Assembly (NCBI GenBank): GCA_964608915.1
Contig: CAZSQA010000031.1
Coordinates: 1 to 64,000, forward strand
Length of the DNA stretch: 64,000 nucleotides
Source: QWQI01 sp964608915
Lineage (GTDB): Bacteria; Planctomycetota; Planctomycetia; Isosphaerales; Isosphaeraceae
Reading direction: 5' to 3'
A program made the translations under genes and the position numbers. Below are positions 7,991 to 17,475 of this stretch, piece after piece (positions within the stretch are counted from its first letter, which is position 1; each line of letters begins with the position of its first letter). The notes below the pieces were generated by a model. The model was not told where the DNA came from. It worked only from the letters and a program-made list of their open reading frames with translations, and ran no database searches.

Positions 7991-9034
7991 ATGTCGAAGC
8001 CTGGATTATCGGGTTCGGCGCATGCGGCGCGCATGGTTCGCTGGGGATTGGTTTACGGCGTGGCGTCATTGGTTTCGACCGTGAACGGTGCCCCGTTTCA
8101 GGAGCCTGCGGGTCAAACCCGGCCGAACGTGCCGGGTGCGGGAGACAAGGAACCTTCCCCCAGGCCGCTCGAACCCGGCGAAGCGGAATCCGCGGAAAAG
8201 CCATTGTCGAAATCCGGGAAGCAGAAGCTGCACGACACCTGGGTGAAGCGATTCCAGGGTGCGGTGAAAGTCCTCCATTCCGGCAAGGCCGAGCAGGTGA
8301 ATGAAGTCGAGACGATGATTCTGGGCGAGAAAGACCCCCACTCTCTCGGGCCGATGCTTCAAGTGCTGGGTCGTGAGACCGCGCCGATCCGGCTGCTGCT
8401 GGACAGGAACCTGGCGGCGCGGGACGACGAACTGGCCTGGGTCGCACTCGCGGAACGTCTTCTCGTCGAGCCGGAGGCCGACGTCCGCCGCGGCCTGGTG
8501 CGGCTGATCGAATCGAAACCGGACCACCCGGGTGCGAAGCGGTTTTTCGAACATATCCGGAACGCGCTGAAATCGACGAACCCGGTTCGCTCGGGTCTCG
8601 GGGCGCTTGCCGTAGGGGATCTGGGCTGGAAGGACCGCATCCCGGAATTGATCGATCGTCTGGCGCCGGTCCGCTTCGTGCGGCGCGTCGAATGGGTCCC
8701 CTCGGCGGTTTCCGGCGGATCCGGTCTGGCCATGGGTTCCGTCGACAGTTACGTGATCGTGCCGGTTCCCGTCGTCGGTCCCGGAGTCGTCGCCTATGGC
8801 CAGCAGATCATTCCTGTCGGCAACGGGCTGGCTCTCGGCGGCGGCGGTCCTTCGGTTTCCATTCAGCCGGTCGTGCGGGCTGGCCGAATGTCGCAACCGA
8901 ACCCCGCCGTGCGTGCGGCGCTCGTGGCACTCACCGGCGAGGATTTCGGGTACGATATGGCGCAGTGGAAGGCCTGGTTCGCTGCCTCGCTGCGAGCCGA
9001 TGCGGACCCGCCCAAACGCGTGCCCTTTCCTTGA
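7991..9034 (+). CDS. Secreted HEAT-repeat-like hypothetical protein
   Basis: 347 residues. The start at ATG 7991 is preceded by GGAG at 7978-7981. The N-terminus has a hydrophobic stretch at about 16-33 (MVRWGLVYGVASLV) consistent with a signal peptide or anchor, followed by a Pro/Glu-rich linker. The middle contains helical pairs typical of HEAT-like repeats (for example DDELAWVALAERLLVEPEAD and VRRGLVRLIESKPDHPG). After a glycine- and valine-rich insert the C-terminus ends with ALTGEDFGYDMAQWKAWF, a phrase I associate with planctomycete HEAT proteins. Its role is unknown. Confidence 0.8.
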   Translation: MSKPGLSGSAHAARMVRWGLVYGVASLVSTVNGAPFQEPAGQTRPNVPGAGDKEPSPRPLEPGEAESAEKPLSKSGKQKLHDTWVKRFQGAVKVLHSGKAEQVNEVETMILGEKDPHSLGPMLQVLGRETAPIRLLLDRNLAARDDELAWVALAERLLVEPEADVRRGLVRLIESKPDHPGAKRFFEHIRNALKSTNPVRSGLGALAVGDLGWKDRIPELIDRLAPVRFVRRVEWVPSAVSGGSGLAMGSVDSYVIVPVPVVGPGVVAYGQQIIPVGNGLALGGGGPSVSIQPVVRAGRMSQPNPAVRAALVALTGEDFGYDMAQWKAWFAASLRADADPPKRVPFP

Positions 9035-9085
9035 AGCGGTTCGTCGCGATGCGTGGAAGCCCGGCCCGGGAGAATTTTCGAGATC

Positions 9086-10108
9086 ATGCCCGATTCGCAT
9101 TCTTCGGAAGATCTTGTGCAGCTCCTGGCTCATCTGGAGTCGCTCAGGCGTGCAGGTTTGTCCGACGTACCTCGAGTGAAGATCGCGGCGGATTCGGCGG
9201 AAGTCGTCTTCCGGCGGGCCGATGCGGAAATCAAGCCTGAGAAACCTGCCCATGTGCCGGGTTCACGGGCCAGCGAAGTGTCGTCGAAACCGCCTGTGCC
9301 GATTGCCCTTGAGCCAGAGGCCGACATTCGGGAACCGGTAACTGCTCATCGCCAGACGCCGCCTGAAGCCAAACACGATGCCGTTCTGCCCGGGATGGCG
9401 GACCTCAAGCCGAAGCCCACGGCCGCGAATCGCCCGAATTCGTCTGCCGCGAGGGTGGCACCGACGCCAGTCTCGTCGTTTTTCGATCAATCCCGAGTCC
9501 CTTTCGAGAGTCCTGTCGTGCCGCTGGATCGTCGCCCGGAATTGTTGCGAGTGCTGGCCGAAGAAGTCGCCGCATGTACGCGTTGCCCCCATCTTGCCGC
9601 CACCCGCACGCAGACGGTGTTCCAGTCGGGCACGCCCTCGGCGCGGCTCATGTTCATCGGTGAGGCGCCGGGTGCCGACGAAGACCGCCTGGGCGAGCCG
9701 TTCGTCGGTCGAGCCGGGCAGCTCCTGACCGACATCGTCAGCAAGGGAATGGGCCTGGACAGGTCGGAGATCTACATCGCCAACATTCTCAAGTGCCGTC
9801 CGCCGGAGAACCGGAACCCTCTGCCCGACGAGATGGCAAACTGTCGCGGGTTTCTCGATCGTCAGATCGAAATCGTCCGGCCGGAATTTCTTTGCCTGCT
9901 CGGCAAAGTCGCTGTCGGAGCCATCCTGCAGACGAGTGTCCCGATGAAGACGCTCAGGCAGCGCTGGCACAGATATCGCGAAATTCCCACGATCGTCACG
10001 TGGCACCCTGCCTATCTCTTGAGAAATCCGCCTGCCAAGAAAGAAACCTGGGACGACATCAAAATGCTGATGGCGGAAATGGGCCTGAATCCGCCGCCGA
10101 AAGCCTGA
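9086..10108 (+). CDS. Uracil-DNA glycosylase, family 4 (Fe-S type), with long N-terminal extension
   Basis: 340 residues. It removes uracil from DNA to start base excision repair. The C-terminal 200 residues carry the family hallmarks: four cysteines for an iron-sulfur cluster (C164, C167, C237, C253), motif A GEAPGADED from residue 193 followed by GEPFVGRAGQLL, and motif B TWHPAYLLRNP from about 305. The first 150 residues are a low-complexity, Pro- and Ala-rich extension; its first 30 residues (SSEDLVQLLAHLESLRRAG) look helical. The start at ATG 9086 has GGGAGA about 12 bases upstream; an in-frame ATG at 9053 would add 11 residues. Confidence 0.93.
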   Translation: MPDSHSSEDLVQLLAHLESLRRAGLSDVPRVKIAADSAEVVFRRADAEIKPEKPAHVPGSRASEVSSKPPVPIALEPEADIREPVTAHRQTPPEAKHDAVLPGMADLKPKPTAANRPNSSAARVAPTPVSSFFDQSRVPFESPVVPLDRRPELLRVLAEEVAACTRCPHLAATRTQTVFQSGTPSARLMFIGEAPGADEDRLGEPFVGRAGQLLTDIVSKGMGLDRSEIYIANILKCRPPENRNPLPDEMANCRGFLDRQIEIVRPEFLCLLGKVAVGAILQTSVPMKTLRQRWHRYREIPTIVTWHPAYLLRNPPAKKETWDDIKMLMAEMGLNPPPKA

Positions 10109-10135
10109 CCGTTCGCATTTCGTGGAGACGATCCG

Positions 10136-11149
10136 TCAGGGATTTCCCGAATGCGGTTCGATCAGCTTCCTGCCGATATTGGCGGCTTTCGAAATCAGAC
10201 AGCCGACTGCGACGCCGAAATTCGAAGATTGTTCGAAAGCGGTTTCGAATCGTGCCCGCAGGTCCGGTTCCGATTCACGAGAGAAGCCGAAAAGGGTCGG
10301 CCCCCAGGAGCTTTGCCCCAGGCCACGTAAGCCAAGCTCGCGGAGCCGCTCGACCAGGCGGTCGCGCTGGCTCGAACCGTAGACGAACCCCCCCTGAGCC
10401 GGCGCGAACCAGCCGCCGACGATCGCCTGCGTCGCTTCGAGAGCTGACATGGCGGCTTCGAAATCGGGTTCGCCGGCATCGACGGCTGGCAGGAACGCGT
10501 CATGAATCAGGCTCGAAACTTGCCGGATCGCATCGGCGGATGGGGGCGGCAGGCCTTCGAATGCGGCCGCTTCATGCTTGCCTGAGGGGCCTGCGGTTTC
10601 TTGCGGGAACACGGTGACGACGTTCCACGCGCCTGGCCAGTCGCATCGCCGCAGCAGCCGGGCGGGCTCACGTGGCTGAGACGTTCCCGCCGGGTGGCCT
10701 TCGTCCACGATCAGGCCGCCGGAAAAATAGCCGTGCGTACCCACGCCAGACCTGGGAAAACGGCCCGCGGCGGCGATCGTTTCGTCCTTCGACGGTGACT
10801 TTCTGCCGGACAAAATCAGAGCCAGTTCGGCCATGGCAAGTGTCGTTTGCGTGCCGCTGCCCAGGCCATGATGCGGCGGCAGGTCGGATTCGAAACGGAA
10901 ATGGCATGGAGGGAGTTCGAGCCCGCATGATCGTAATGCATTTCGCAAAGACATCAATTGCGAACTCAGCCGCTCGATCCGGTCGGGGCTGGCTTCGATC
11001 ACGTCTCGATCGGAGATCTCGGCCGAGACTTCGAAATTCGGGCGGTCGATCATCAGCCCGAAACCGCCGAACTGCCGCGTGGCGTTCGGGCCCCAGCCGA
11101 GAAGGCCGAAATGCAGTCGCCCGGGAGCTTGCATGATGAACCTGCTCAT
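10136..11149 (-). CDS. Beta-ribofuranosylaminobenzene 5'-phosphate synthase (H4MPT biosynthesis)
   Basis: 337 residues of the GHMP-kinase-like family that condenses phosphoribosyl diphosphate with 4-hydroxybenzoate or 4-aminobenzoate, the committed step of tetrahydromethanopterin synthesis. The start APGRLHFGL and the glycine-rich loop HHGLGSGTQTTLAMAE are the family's hallmarks, as is RSGVGTHGYFSGGLIVDEG further on. The start at 11149 overlaps the stop of the DUF447 gene as ATGA. Together with the two upstream genes it forms the kind of archaeal-type C1 gene set known from planctomycetes and methylotrophs. The gene ends 28 bases from the convergent glycosylase gene. Confidence 0.92.
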   Translation of the reverse strand: MSRFIMQAPGRLHFGLLGWGPNATRQFGGFGLMIDRPNFEVSAEISDRDVIEASPDRIERLSSQLMSLRNALRSCGLELPPCHFRFESDLPPHHGLGSGTQTTLAMAELALILSGRKSPSKDETIAAAGRFPRSGVGTHGYFSGGLIVDEGHPAGTSQPREPARLLRRCDWPGAWNVVTVFPQETAGPSGKHEAAAFEGLPPPSADAIRQVSSLIHDAFLPAVDAGEPDFEAAMSALEATQAIVGGWFAPAQGGFVYGSSQRDRLVERLRELGLRGLGQSSWGPTLFGFSRESEPDLRARFETAFEQSSNFGVAVGCLISKAANIGRKLIEPHSGNP

Positions 11150-11763
11150 GTATCGGCCCCTGCGTGACTGGCCGGATCGATCTCTTTCCATGCGAGCGAA
11201 AGGTATTCGAGAACGTAATTCCACGCCGAAGATTCCCTTGGACCGGCCGTTTTTTCGATGAGAGGCGAAAGCTGGCGGATCTGGCTTTCGATGACGTCAC
11301 GCGGGATCATTTTCACGCGTGTCGCCGAAATCGTCAGTTCGAGAACCGCATGCTGAGCCCGGTTCCAGCCGATCCATTCGCGCCGACGGTGTGTCAGCGT
11401 CACTCGGCACAGCAGATTCGCCCGCGGTTCGGACCAATCCGCGGAAGTGATTTCGAATTCGAAAGCCCGGACGCATTCTTTCAATGAGGGGCAGCGAACC
11501 TTCGAGCCAGGTACGGTGGGCACCGGCCCTGCATCGCCCAGAGCGGCCCGGGCGAGGAGTTCCACGTCGTCCGTCAGATGAAAGACGCCGCAGGCTTGCT
11601 GTCGCAAATTGGCGTATGTGCGTGAACCTTCGAAAGGTCTCAACCGAAAAGCCTTCCAGGAGCCATCGGGCGCAATTTCGGATTCCTCCAGCAGCACGCC
11701 CATCGCCGCGATGTTTTCACGGCCGGTGGAGTCGCATGTCGTCAATACGCCTTCGACGATCAT
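11146..11763 (-). CDS. DUF447 family protein (H4MPT gene cluster)
   Basis: 205 residues. The start at 11763 overlaps the stop of the DHPS-like gene (ATGA), which decides it over a longer in-frame option. MIVEGVLTTCD and the later FRLRPFEGSRTYANLRQQ and GVFHLTDDVELLARAAL are typical of DUF447, a family with a flavin-binding split-barrel-like fold found in archaea and in bacteria with H4MPT-linked C1 metabolism. Its exact reaction is not known to me; the context argues for a role in methanopterin-type cofactor synthesis. Confidence 0.88.
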   Translation of the reverse strand: MIVEGVLTTCDSTGRENIAAMGVLLEESEIAPDGSWKAFRLRPFEGSRTYANLRQQACGVFHLTDDVELLARAALGDAGPVPTVPGSKVRCPSLKECVRAFEFEITSADWSEPRANLLCRVTLTHRRREWIGWNRAQHAVLELTISATRVKMIPRDVIESQIRQLSPLIEKTAGPRESSAWNYVLEYLSLAWKEIDPASHAGADT

Positions 11764-13238
11764 GAGGTTCGGTCCTCGCCCCCGTTTCGGCCGGAATCGG
11801 CCTTGCCCTGCCCGCTCCAGTGGGTGCGTTCCTCGACGGTGAGGTAGCCCCAGTCCAGCGCCTGATCCTGCCTGTACCACTTGCCCAGAGTCAAGGCCGT
11901 TTGTGCTTTCGCCAATTCGTAACCGAGATAAAACGCATGCGATGCATCGCCGACATCCATTTTCGCGAAGAGTTCGAAAGGGTCGCTGCCGGCGAGGAAA
12001 TTCTCGGCATTGAGGGCGAAGAACTGGCCGTCCTCCGCGAATAGCCGCCAGTTGGGGTCTTTGATGGTCGCCTGCATTTCCCGCAGGGTGTCGATGCCGA
12101 ATTCGTGAGTTTTGGCGTCGCGCAACACGATCAACCGCGGTTCCAGGTATTTCGGCACCTGGTCGTGAGTCACGGCATAGTGCATCAGCCTTCGAGCGAG
12201 ATCAATCTCTCGCACGCTCGTTCGTGCCCAGCGAATGACTTCCGTCGTGAGAACGCTGCGAATGCCCAGCTCGGCGCAGATTCCGACCAACATCACGTTC
12301 AGCCCCGCGGAATCGGCGTCGGTCAGCTCGGTCACGTTGCCGATTCCCATCAGGATCGAGTCGGACGGGAAAAGACGGCGAACTTCGGCGTAGCGAACCA
12401 GGCTGGCCGTGAAGCCGCGTCCGAGAGGCTCCAGAATCGGATCGAGCCGATAGGGGATTTTTCGGTCGCGTAATTCATCGCGCGTTTCGAAGAGGCTGGT
12501 AAGATCTTCCGGCGAGTCGGGAATCGCGACCACCTCGCAGCCCCAGTCTGTAGCCCGCTCGCGGTTGGTCGAATTGACGCTCAAAATCAGGTCAGCCCCG
12601 GCCTTCACCGCGGCTTCGACTTCGACCGGGTCGAACGAATCGATCGAGACGCGATGGCCGGCATCCCTGAGCGCGCGAACGGTATCGCCGACGCCAGACC
12701 AGGGCCCGCCGGGGTCACAGCCGAGATCGATGCGATCGGCCCCATCGGCGGCATAACTGGCCGCTCGATCGAGAATTTCAGGGATGGTCAGAGTTCCGGC
12801 GTGATTGATCTCGGAGATGATCTCCAGGTCGTGATTGCCGTAATCCGGCGGTTTCGTGCGCGTGAGACCGAAATGCGTGGGCAGGTCGCGCAAGTCCTTG
12901 GGGCCACGTTCCACGGGGACTCCCCAGGTGCTCGCAAGCAGATCGAGATCACCCCGGACATGGCCGGGGACGACCACCTTGGAAATACCCTGGGGAAGCT
13001 CGCCAAGCCGGCGCGCGATCCAGTCGGCCGGCATCAGGGCCGCCACCGAAATCGGCAGCACAGTCACGACTGGATCGAAACCGGCTCGCTCGGCGATTTC
13101 ACTGACCTGACGACGCAGCGCCGGTTCGGCCAGCCTGCCGGTCACGAACAGAATACGAGGTCGGCAGGAATGTTCCAAAGGTGTTCGCCGGATACGGTCA
13201 GGCAGGAAGATCGGAACCTGGACACAACAGAAAATCAT
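11760..13238 (-). CDS. Dihydropteroate synthase-like protein (H4MPT biosynthesis)
   Basis: About 492 residues. The middle part from HAGTLTIPEILDRAASYAAD to about residue 330 is a pterin-binding TIM barrel with DRIDLGCDPGG, SIDSFDPVEVEAA and SVNSTN matching dihydropteroate synthase strands. The N-terminal part (RILFVTGRLAEPALRR) is an extra domain seen in archaeal and planctomycete DHPS-like proteins. It probably joins the pterin to the beta-RFAP-derived arylamine. It is the first gene of a three-gene coupled operon. The start is uncertain: ATG 13238 is used here, with GGGG just upstream; an in-frame start at 13304 would add 22 residues, and the conserved part begins only near residue 28. Confidence 0.88.
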   Translation of the reverse strand: MIFCCVQVPIFLPDRIRRTPLEHSCRPRILFVTGRLAEPALRRQVSEIAERAGFDPVVTVLPISVAALMPADWIARRLGELPQGISKVVVPGHVRGDLDLLASTWGVPVERGPKDLRDLPTHFGLTRTKPPDYGNHDLEIISEINHAGTLTIPEILDRAASYAADGADRIDLGCDPGGPWSGVGDTVRALRDAGHRVSIDSFDPVEVEAAVKAGADLILSVNSTNRERATDWGCEVVAIPDSPEDLTSLFETRDELRDRKIPYRLDPILEPLGRGFTASLVRYAEVRRLFPSDSILMGIGNVTELTDADSAGLNVMLVGICAELGIRSVLTTEVIRWARTSVREIDLARRLMHYAVTHDQVPKYLEPRLIVLRDAKTHEFGIDTLREMQATIKDPNWRLFAEDGQFFALNAENFLAGSDPFELFAKMDVGDASHAFYLGYELAKAQTALTLGKWYRQDQALDWGYLTVEERTHWSGQGKADSGRNGGEDRTS

Positions 13239-13709
13239 AATCCCCGCTGGGTGTTTCTGTCCGGATTTTCTCCGGACGAGAAACTGCATGCAAGCGTGCA
13301 TCAATCGTAAATCGAAGAGTCACAGCAAATTCCGGTGTCGGACGTTGCTGCCGGACGTGACGGAAACATTGCCGCACAGGAATTCCAGGAATTTTCTCCT
13401 TATGGTGTCACAGCCATTTTTGACCTTCGTAACGAATATGGCGATTCGTCCGGAAATGGCGTCGAATTCATCTCCGGCAGGCTGTGGCGTCCGTCGCGGC
13501 TGGCGTTTCGCTTCGCAATCATCTCCATTCATTCCGATCTTGTGCGGGACCGCGCCGTTACCGGCCGCGAGTTCGTTCACGCCTGCGTGTATCCGCTTTC
13601 GCGGCTCTCGCAGCGCCGCCGTATTCGCATCGCCTTTTCGGAGGCGTGCCGGTCTGCCGGTCTGTCGTCCACCGAACGTCGAAGACCGAAGACAGCAGGA
13701 GAATGCAAC
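13239..13709. other. Divergent intergenic region
   Basis: This separates the minus-strand H4MPT operon from the plus-strand chitinase gene and should contain both promoters. Open frames continue upstream of both chosen starts, but they show no conserved content. No clear -35/-10 element or operator was identified. Confidence 0.45.
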
Positions 13710-16700
13710 ATGAGAATCCGATACCGGAGAGCCGAACAGGCACGCCGTGCCCGTCTGGAACGTACCCGAACGATGCGCAGGGGGCCTTTTGCGGATCAGC
13801 CGATTCGCATGTCCCAGAATGTGCTGGAACTGCGGCAGATGCTCAGCGGCGTCGACCTGGCCCCGCCGACTTCGTGGCACACGGATTCGACCTGGGGCAC
13901 CGGCTACCAGGCGACCGTTTCGGCCGGGAATCGCCAGAGCTACTGGATCGACGACTATACGTTTTCGTTCGACCTGACGGACAACATCACTTCCATGTGG
14001 GGGGCGTCGATCGTCAGTCACACAGGCAGCCGATACACCGTCAAAACCGCTTCGTCGCCGACGAGACTCGATGCCGGGGCGAACCTGTCGTTCGGGTTCA
14101 TCGCGACGGGGACGGCCGGGCCGGGGCTCGGCAAGGTCGTCAATCCCGAATTGAAATGGAATACCGACGCCAATTCCGGCACGGTCACCCCGCCGACGGG
14201 ATCGATCTCAGCCCGTGCCGATTATCGTGTGACGTCCGACTGGGGCAGCGGATTCAACGGCGAAATCAAAATCACCAACACCGGAACGTCGGCGATCAAC
14301 GGCTGGACGTTGAAATTCGATACGACCAATACGATCGCTTCGCTGTGGAACGGCACGATCGTCGGCCCCTCGACAGGCACGGTGACGGTCAAGGACCTTG
14401 GCTGGAACGGCACCATCGCGGCCGGTGCGTCAGTCACCGTCGGTTTCACGGCGAACGGTTCGTCGTCGGCGCTGCCGAGAAATTATGTTCTCAACGGTGT
14501 CGCTCTCGGCGGGACGACACCGCCGCCGCCCGTCGTGCCGGCCATTTCGTCCACGTCCGTGAGTCTCGCCGAAGGGCAGTCGGGCACGAAGGCGATGACT
14601 TTCACGGTGGCGCTTTCACAGGCGACGACTTCGACGGTTACCTTGCGCTATTTCACCAGCGACCTCACCGCCACGGGCGGATCGGATTATGACGCGGCTT
14701 CAGGCACGATCAGCTTCGCGCCTGGCGAGACTTCGAAAACGGTCGCGGTGACCGTTCGAGGCGACACCGCTTTCGAATCCGACGAGTCATTCCGGCTGAA
14801 TTTCGCGGATGCCGTCAACGGCACGCTTGCCGCCGGTTTCGTGACGGGGGCGATCGTCAACGACGACACGGCCCCTGCCCCGGAACTTCCGCAAATCACG
14901 ATGAGCCCGGTTTCGGTGTCGGAAGGTAATGCCGGCACGAAGCCGATGGTCTTCACGATCAACCTTTCGGCGGCTTCGACATCGACCGTGACGGTGAACT
15001 ACTCTACGGCCGCCGGCACGGCGATCGCGGGTACCGATTTTCAAGCCGCGACGGGCACACTGACATTTTCGCCGGGCGTCACTTCGCGCACGGTCACCGT
15101 GAATGTGATCGGCGATACGGCCGTCGAAGCGAACGAGACGCTCGAACTGGTGCTTTCGGGGGCCGTGGGGGCGACGATCGGCATTTCGCGGGCCACGGGC
15201 ACGATCACGGACGACGACACCGTCGTTCCGCCGAACCCGGCGCCATCCGGCAAGCAGGTGGTCGGCTATTTCGCCGAGTGGGGCATTTATGGCCGTAATT
15301 ACAATGTGATGGACATTCCGGCCGACAAGCTGACGGTCGTCAATTACGCCTTCGCCAAGATCAACGCCTCAGGCGAAGTTGACCTGTTCGATTCCTACGC
15401 CGCCGTGGATAAAATGTTCCCTGGCGACACGTGGGATCAGCCGGTCAAGGGGAATTTCAACCAGATCCGCAAATTGAAAGAAGCGAATCCGGCGTTGAAA
15501 GTCGTCATTTCCGTGGGCGGATGGACTCTTTCGAGCGAGTTTTCGGATGTGGCCCTCACGGCGGCCTCGCGACAGAAATTCGCCGATTCGGTCGTTCGCT
15601 TCGTGAATCAATATGGATTTGACGGCGTCGATCTCGACTGGGAATATCCAGTCTCCGGCGGCCTCGCCGGAAATGAGAATCGCCCGGAAGACAAGCAGAA
15701 TTACACTTTGCTCGTGCAATCGATTCGCACGGCCCTGAATGCCAGCGAATTGACGACAGGCAAGGATTATCTGGTGACGATGGCCGTTCCGCCAGGGTAT
15801 TCGGTCGCCCAGAACTTCGAACTGGACAAACTGGCCCCCATGCTGGACTGGATGAACGTGATGGCCTATGACTATCACGGCGCCTGGGACAACACGACAG
15901 GCCATAACGCGCCGCTCTATGCGAACCCGGCGAGCCCGTTCGCGGACGAATCGAAATTCAATGTCGATTACATCATGAATTTCTATGCGAACGCCGGAGT
16001 GCCGAAAAACAAGCTGGTCATGGGCGCGCCGGTTTATGGCCGCACGTGGAAGGGCGTATCAGCAGGTCCGAACGGTGACGGGCTTTACAGGTCTGCCACC
16101 GGGGCCGGTTCCGGGACATGGGAAACAGGGTCGATCGACTATTCCGATCTGCTCAACAAGGTCAACACGCAGCCCGGCACATACAAAGCGTTCCGGGATT
16201 CCGTTTCGGGCGTGCCGTATGTGTATGCCCCGACGCTCGAAGGCGGCTGGTTCTCGACTTTCGAGGACAAAGTCAGCCTGGGCCAGAAGATCGATTATAT
16301 TCTGGCCAATGACTACGGCGGCATGATGTTCTGGGAAATGTCAGCCGACGTTCGAAACTCGAACAGCCCGGACAGCCTGATCGGCCTGGCCGGAAACCGG
16401 TTGCTGGGCGGTGCGTCCTCGTCGCCTTATCTGACGGCAGCGAATGTTGCGGTCAATGAGGGGAATTCAGGCGCGACCCCTGTAACGGTCACATTGAGTC
16501 TTTCGAAAGCGTCGACACAGCCTGTGACGGTGAAATATTCGACGGTGGCAGGCACAGCGACTGCGGATGTCGATTACGTGACCAACTCGGGCACGGTGAC
16601 ATTCGCCCCCGGCGAGACTTCGAAAGCCGTCGCGTTGTCGATCAAGGGCGATGTCGTCTATGAGCCTGACGAGACTTTACAGCTTCGGATCGACGAAGTG

Positions 16701-17078
16701 ACGGGTGCCGTGAAAGCGACTCCGGCCGCAACGGTCACGATCAAAAATGACGACGCACCGCCGCCGACGGTGGATACGGCGACATTGAAGCTGACGGGAA
16801 CCTGGTATCCCGGCTTCGGCGGCGAGATCACGGTGAAAAATACGACCGGCGCGGCGATTTCGAACGGTTGGTTGCTGGAATTCGACTCGAATTTCGACAT
16901 CACTTCGATCTGGAACGCCGAGATCGTGAGCCGCACGGGCTCGCGTTACAAAATCCGCAGCCTTTCCTGGAACGGATCGCTCGGTGTCAATTCGTCGCTG
17001 ACCTTCGGCTTCAACGGTAAAATGACTGGATCGGGTACGAATCCGACCATTTCGAACGCGACGATCCGGTCGGCCTGA
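13710..17078 (+). CDS. Secreted multidomain GH18 chitinase with CBM2 and Calx-beta domains
   Basis: 1122 residues. The start at ATG 13710 has AGGAGA 7 bases upstream. The very basic N-terminus (RRAEQARRARLERTRTMRRG) followed by NVLELRQMLSG resembles the N-terminal export-associated segment of large planctomycete exoproteins; no classical signal peptide is seen. Domains in order: CBM2 (about 50-140), CBM2 (170-260), Calx-beta (279-387), Calx-beta (391-502), GH18 (514-900), Calx-beta (907-1015), CBM2 (1024-1121). The GH18 active-site motif FDGVDLDWEYP puts the catalytic acid at E645, and VVISVGGWTLS and MNVMAYDYHGAWD are further family motifs. It should cleave chitin or a related beta-1,4-GlcNAc polymer outside the cell. 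A terminator-like hairpin follows at 17128. Confidence 0.95.
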   Translation: MRIRYRRAEQARRARLERTRTMRRGPFADQPIRMSQNVLELRQMLSGVDLAPPTSWHTDSTWGTGYQATVSAGNRQSYWIDDYTFSFDLTDNITSMWGASIVSHTGSRYTVKTASSPTRLDAGANLSFGFIATGTAGPGLGKVVNPELKWNTDANSGTVTPPTGSISARADYRVTSDWGSGFNGEIKITNTGTSAINGWTLKFDTTNTIASLWNGTIVGPSTGTVTVKDLGWNGTIAAGASVTVGFTANGSSSALPRNYVLNGVALGGTTPPPPVVPAISSTSVSLAEGQSGTKAMTFTVALSQATTSTVTLRYFTSDLTATGGSDYDAASGTISFAPGETSKTVAVTVRGDTAFESDESFRLNFADAVNGTLAAGFVTGAIVNDDTAPAPELPQITMSPVSVSEGNAGTKPMVFTINLSAASTSTVTVNYSTAAGTAIAGTDFQAATGTLTFSPGVTSRTVTVNVIGDTAVEANETLELVLSGAVGATIGISRATGTITDDDTVVPPNPAPSGKQVVGYFAEWGIYGRNYNVMDIPADKLTVVNYAFAKINASGEVDLFDSYAAVDKMFPGDTWDQPVKGNFNQIRKLKEANPALKVVISVGGWTLSSEFSDVALTAASRQKFADSVVRFVNQYGFDGVDLDWEYPVSGGLAGNENRPEDKQNYTLLVQSIRTALNASELTTGKDYLVTMAVPPGYSVAQNFELDKLAPMLDWMNVMAYDYHGAWDNTTGHNAPLYANPASPFADESKFNVDYIMNFYANAGVPKNKLVMGAPVYGRTWKGVSAGPNGDGLYRSATGAGSGTWETGSIDYSDLLNKVNTQPGTYKAFRDSVSGVPYVYAPTLEGGWFSTFEDKVSLGQKIDYILANDYGGMMFWEMSADVRNSNSPDSLIGLAGNRLLGGASSSPYLTAANVAVNEGNSGATPVTVTLSLSKASTQPVTVKYSTVAGTATADVDYVTNSGTVTFAPGETSKAVALSIKGDVVYEPDETLQLRIDEVTGAVKATPAATVTIKNDDAPPPTVDTATLKLTGTWYPGFGGEITVKNTTGAAISNGWLLEFDSNFDITSIWNAEIVSRTGSRYKIRSLSWNGSLGVNSSLTFGFNGKMTGSGTNPTISNATIRSA

Positions 17079-17127
17079 TTCGGGGATATTCCCTGCGATG
17101 TGGCCAAATGTGATAACTCTCCCGGGA

Positions 17128-17160
17128 GGCTCGGCGAATGATCATCGCCGGGCCTTCTGA
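17128..17160 (+). terminator. Hairpin downstream of the chitinase gene
   Basis: The 10-bp stem GGCTCGGCGA / TCGCCGGGCC (one T-G pair) closes a 7-base loop, followed by TTCTGATTTC. It lies 50 bases after the stop. The T-run is weak, so Rho-independent activity is likely but not certain. Confidence 0.6.
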
Positions 17161-17475
17161 TTTCAGAATCACGGGTTCGTCGAAGTTTCGAGAATCGAAA
17201 GAATTCAACGAGCGAAATCGGCGAACGATTCCGCCACTTTCATTTCGAATCCGGGAAGAAGTTCGCGATTCGTCAGCTTCATTTCGCTGGCGAACGTCCG
17301 TGAGATTCCATCGGGGGTGAATTTGATGGCCGTCATTGCCTTTGGCCAGGCTGATGCCACGTCGAAGCTCGTGATCGAAAACAGTCAACACTACGTTCGA
17401 TACGACCTTATCGTATTTGCGAATGAGATTGGAGGCAAGAGTTTACGGACTCGCTACGCCAGCGGCTGTCCGAAA
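17161..17475. other. Intergenic region between convergent genes
   Basis: No supported gene between the chitinase terminator and the end of the ABC exporter gene. Short frames on both strands lack recognisable content. Confidence 0.45.
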
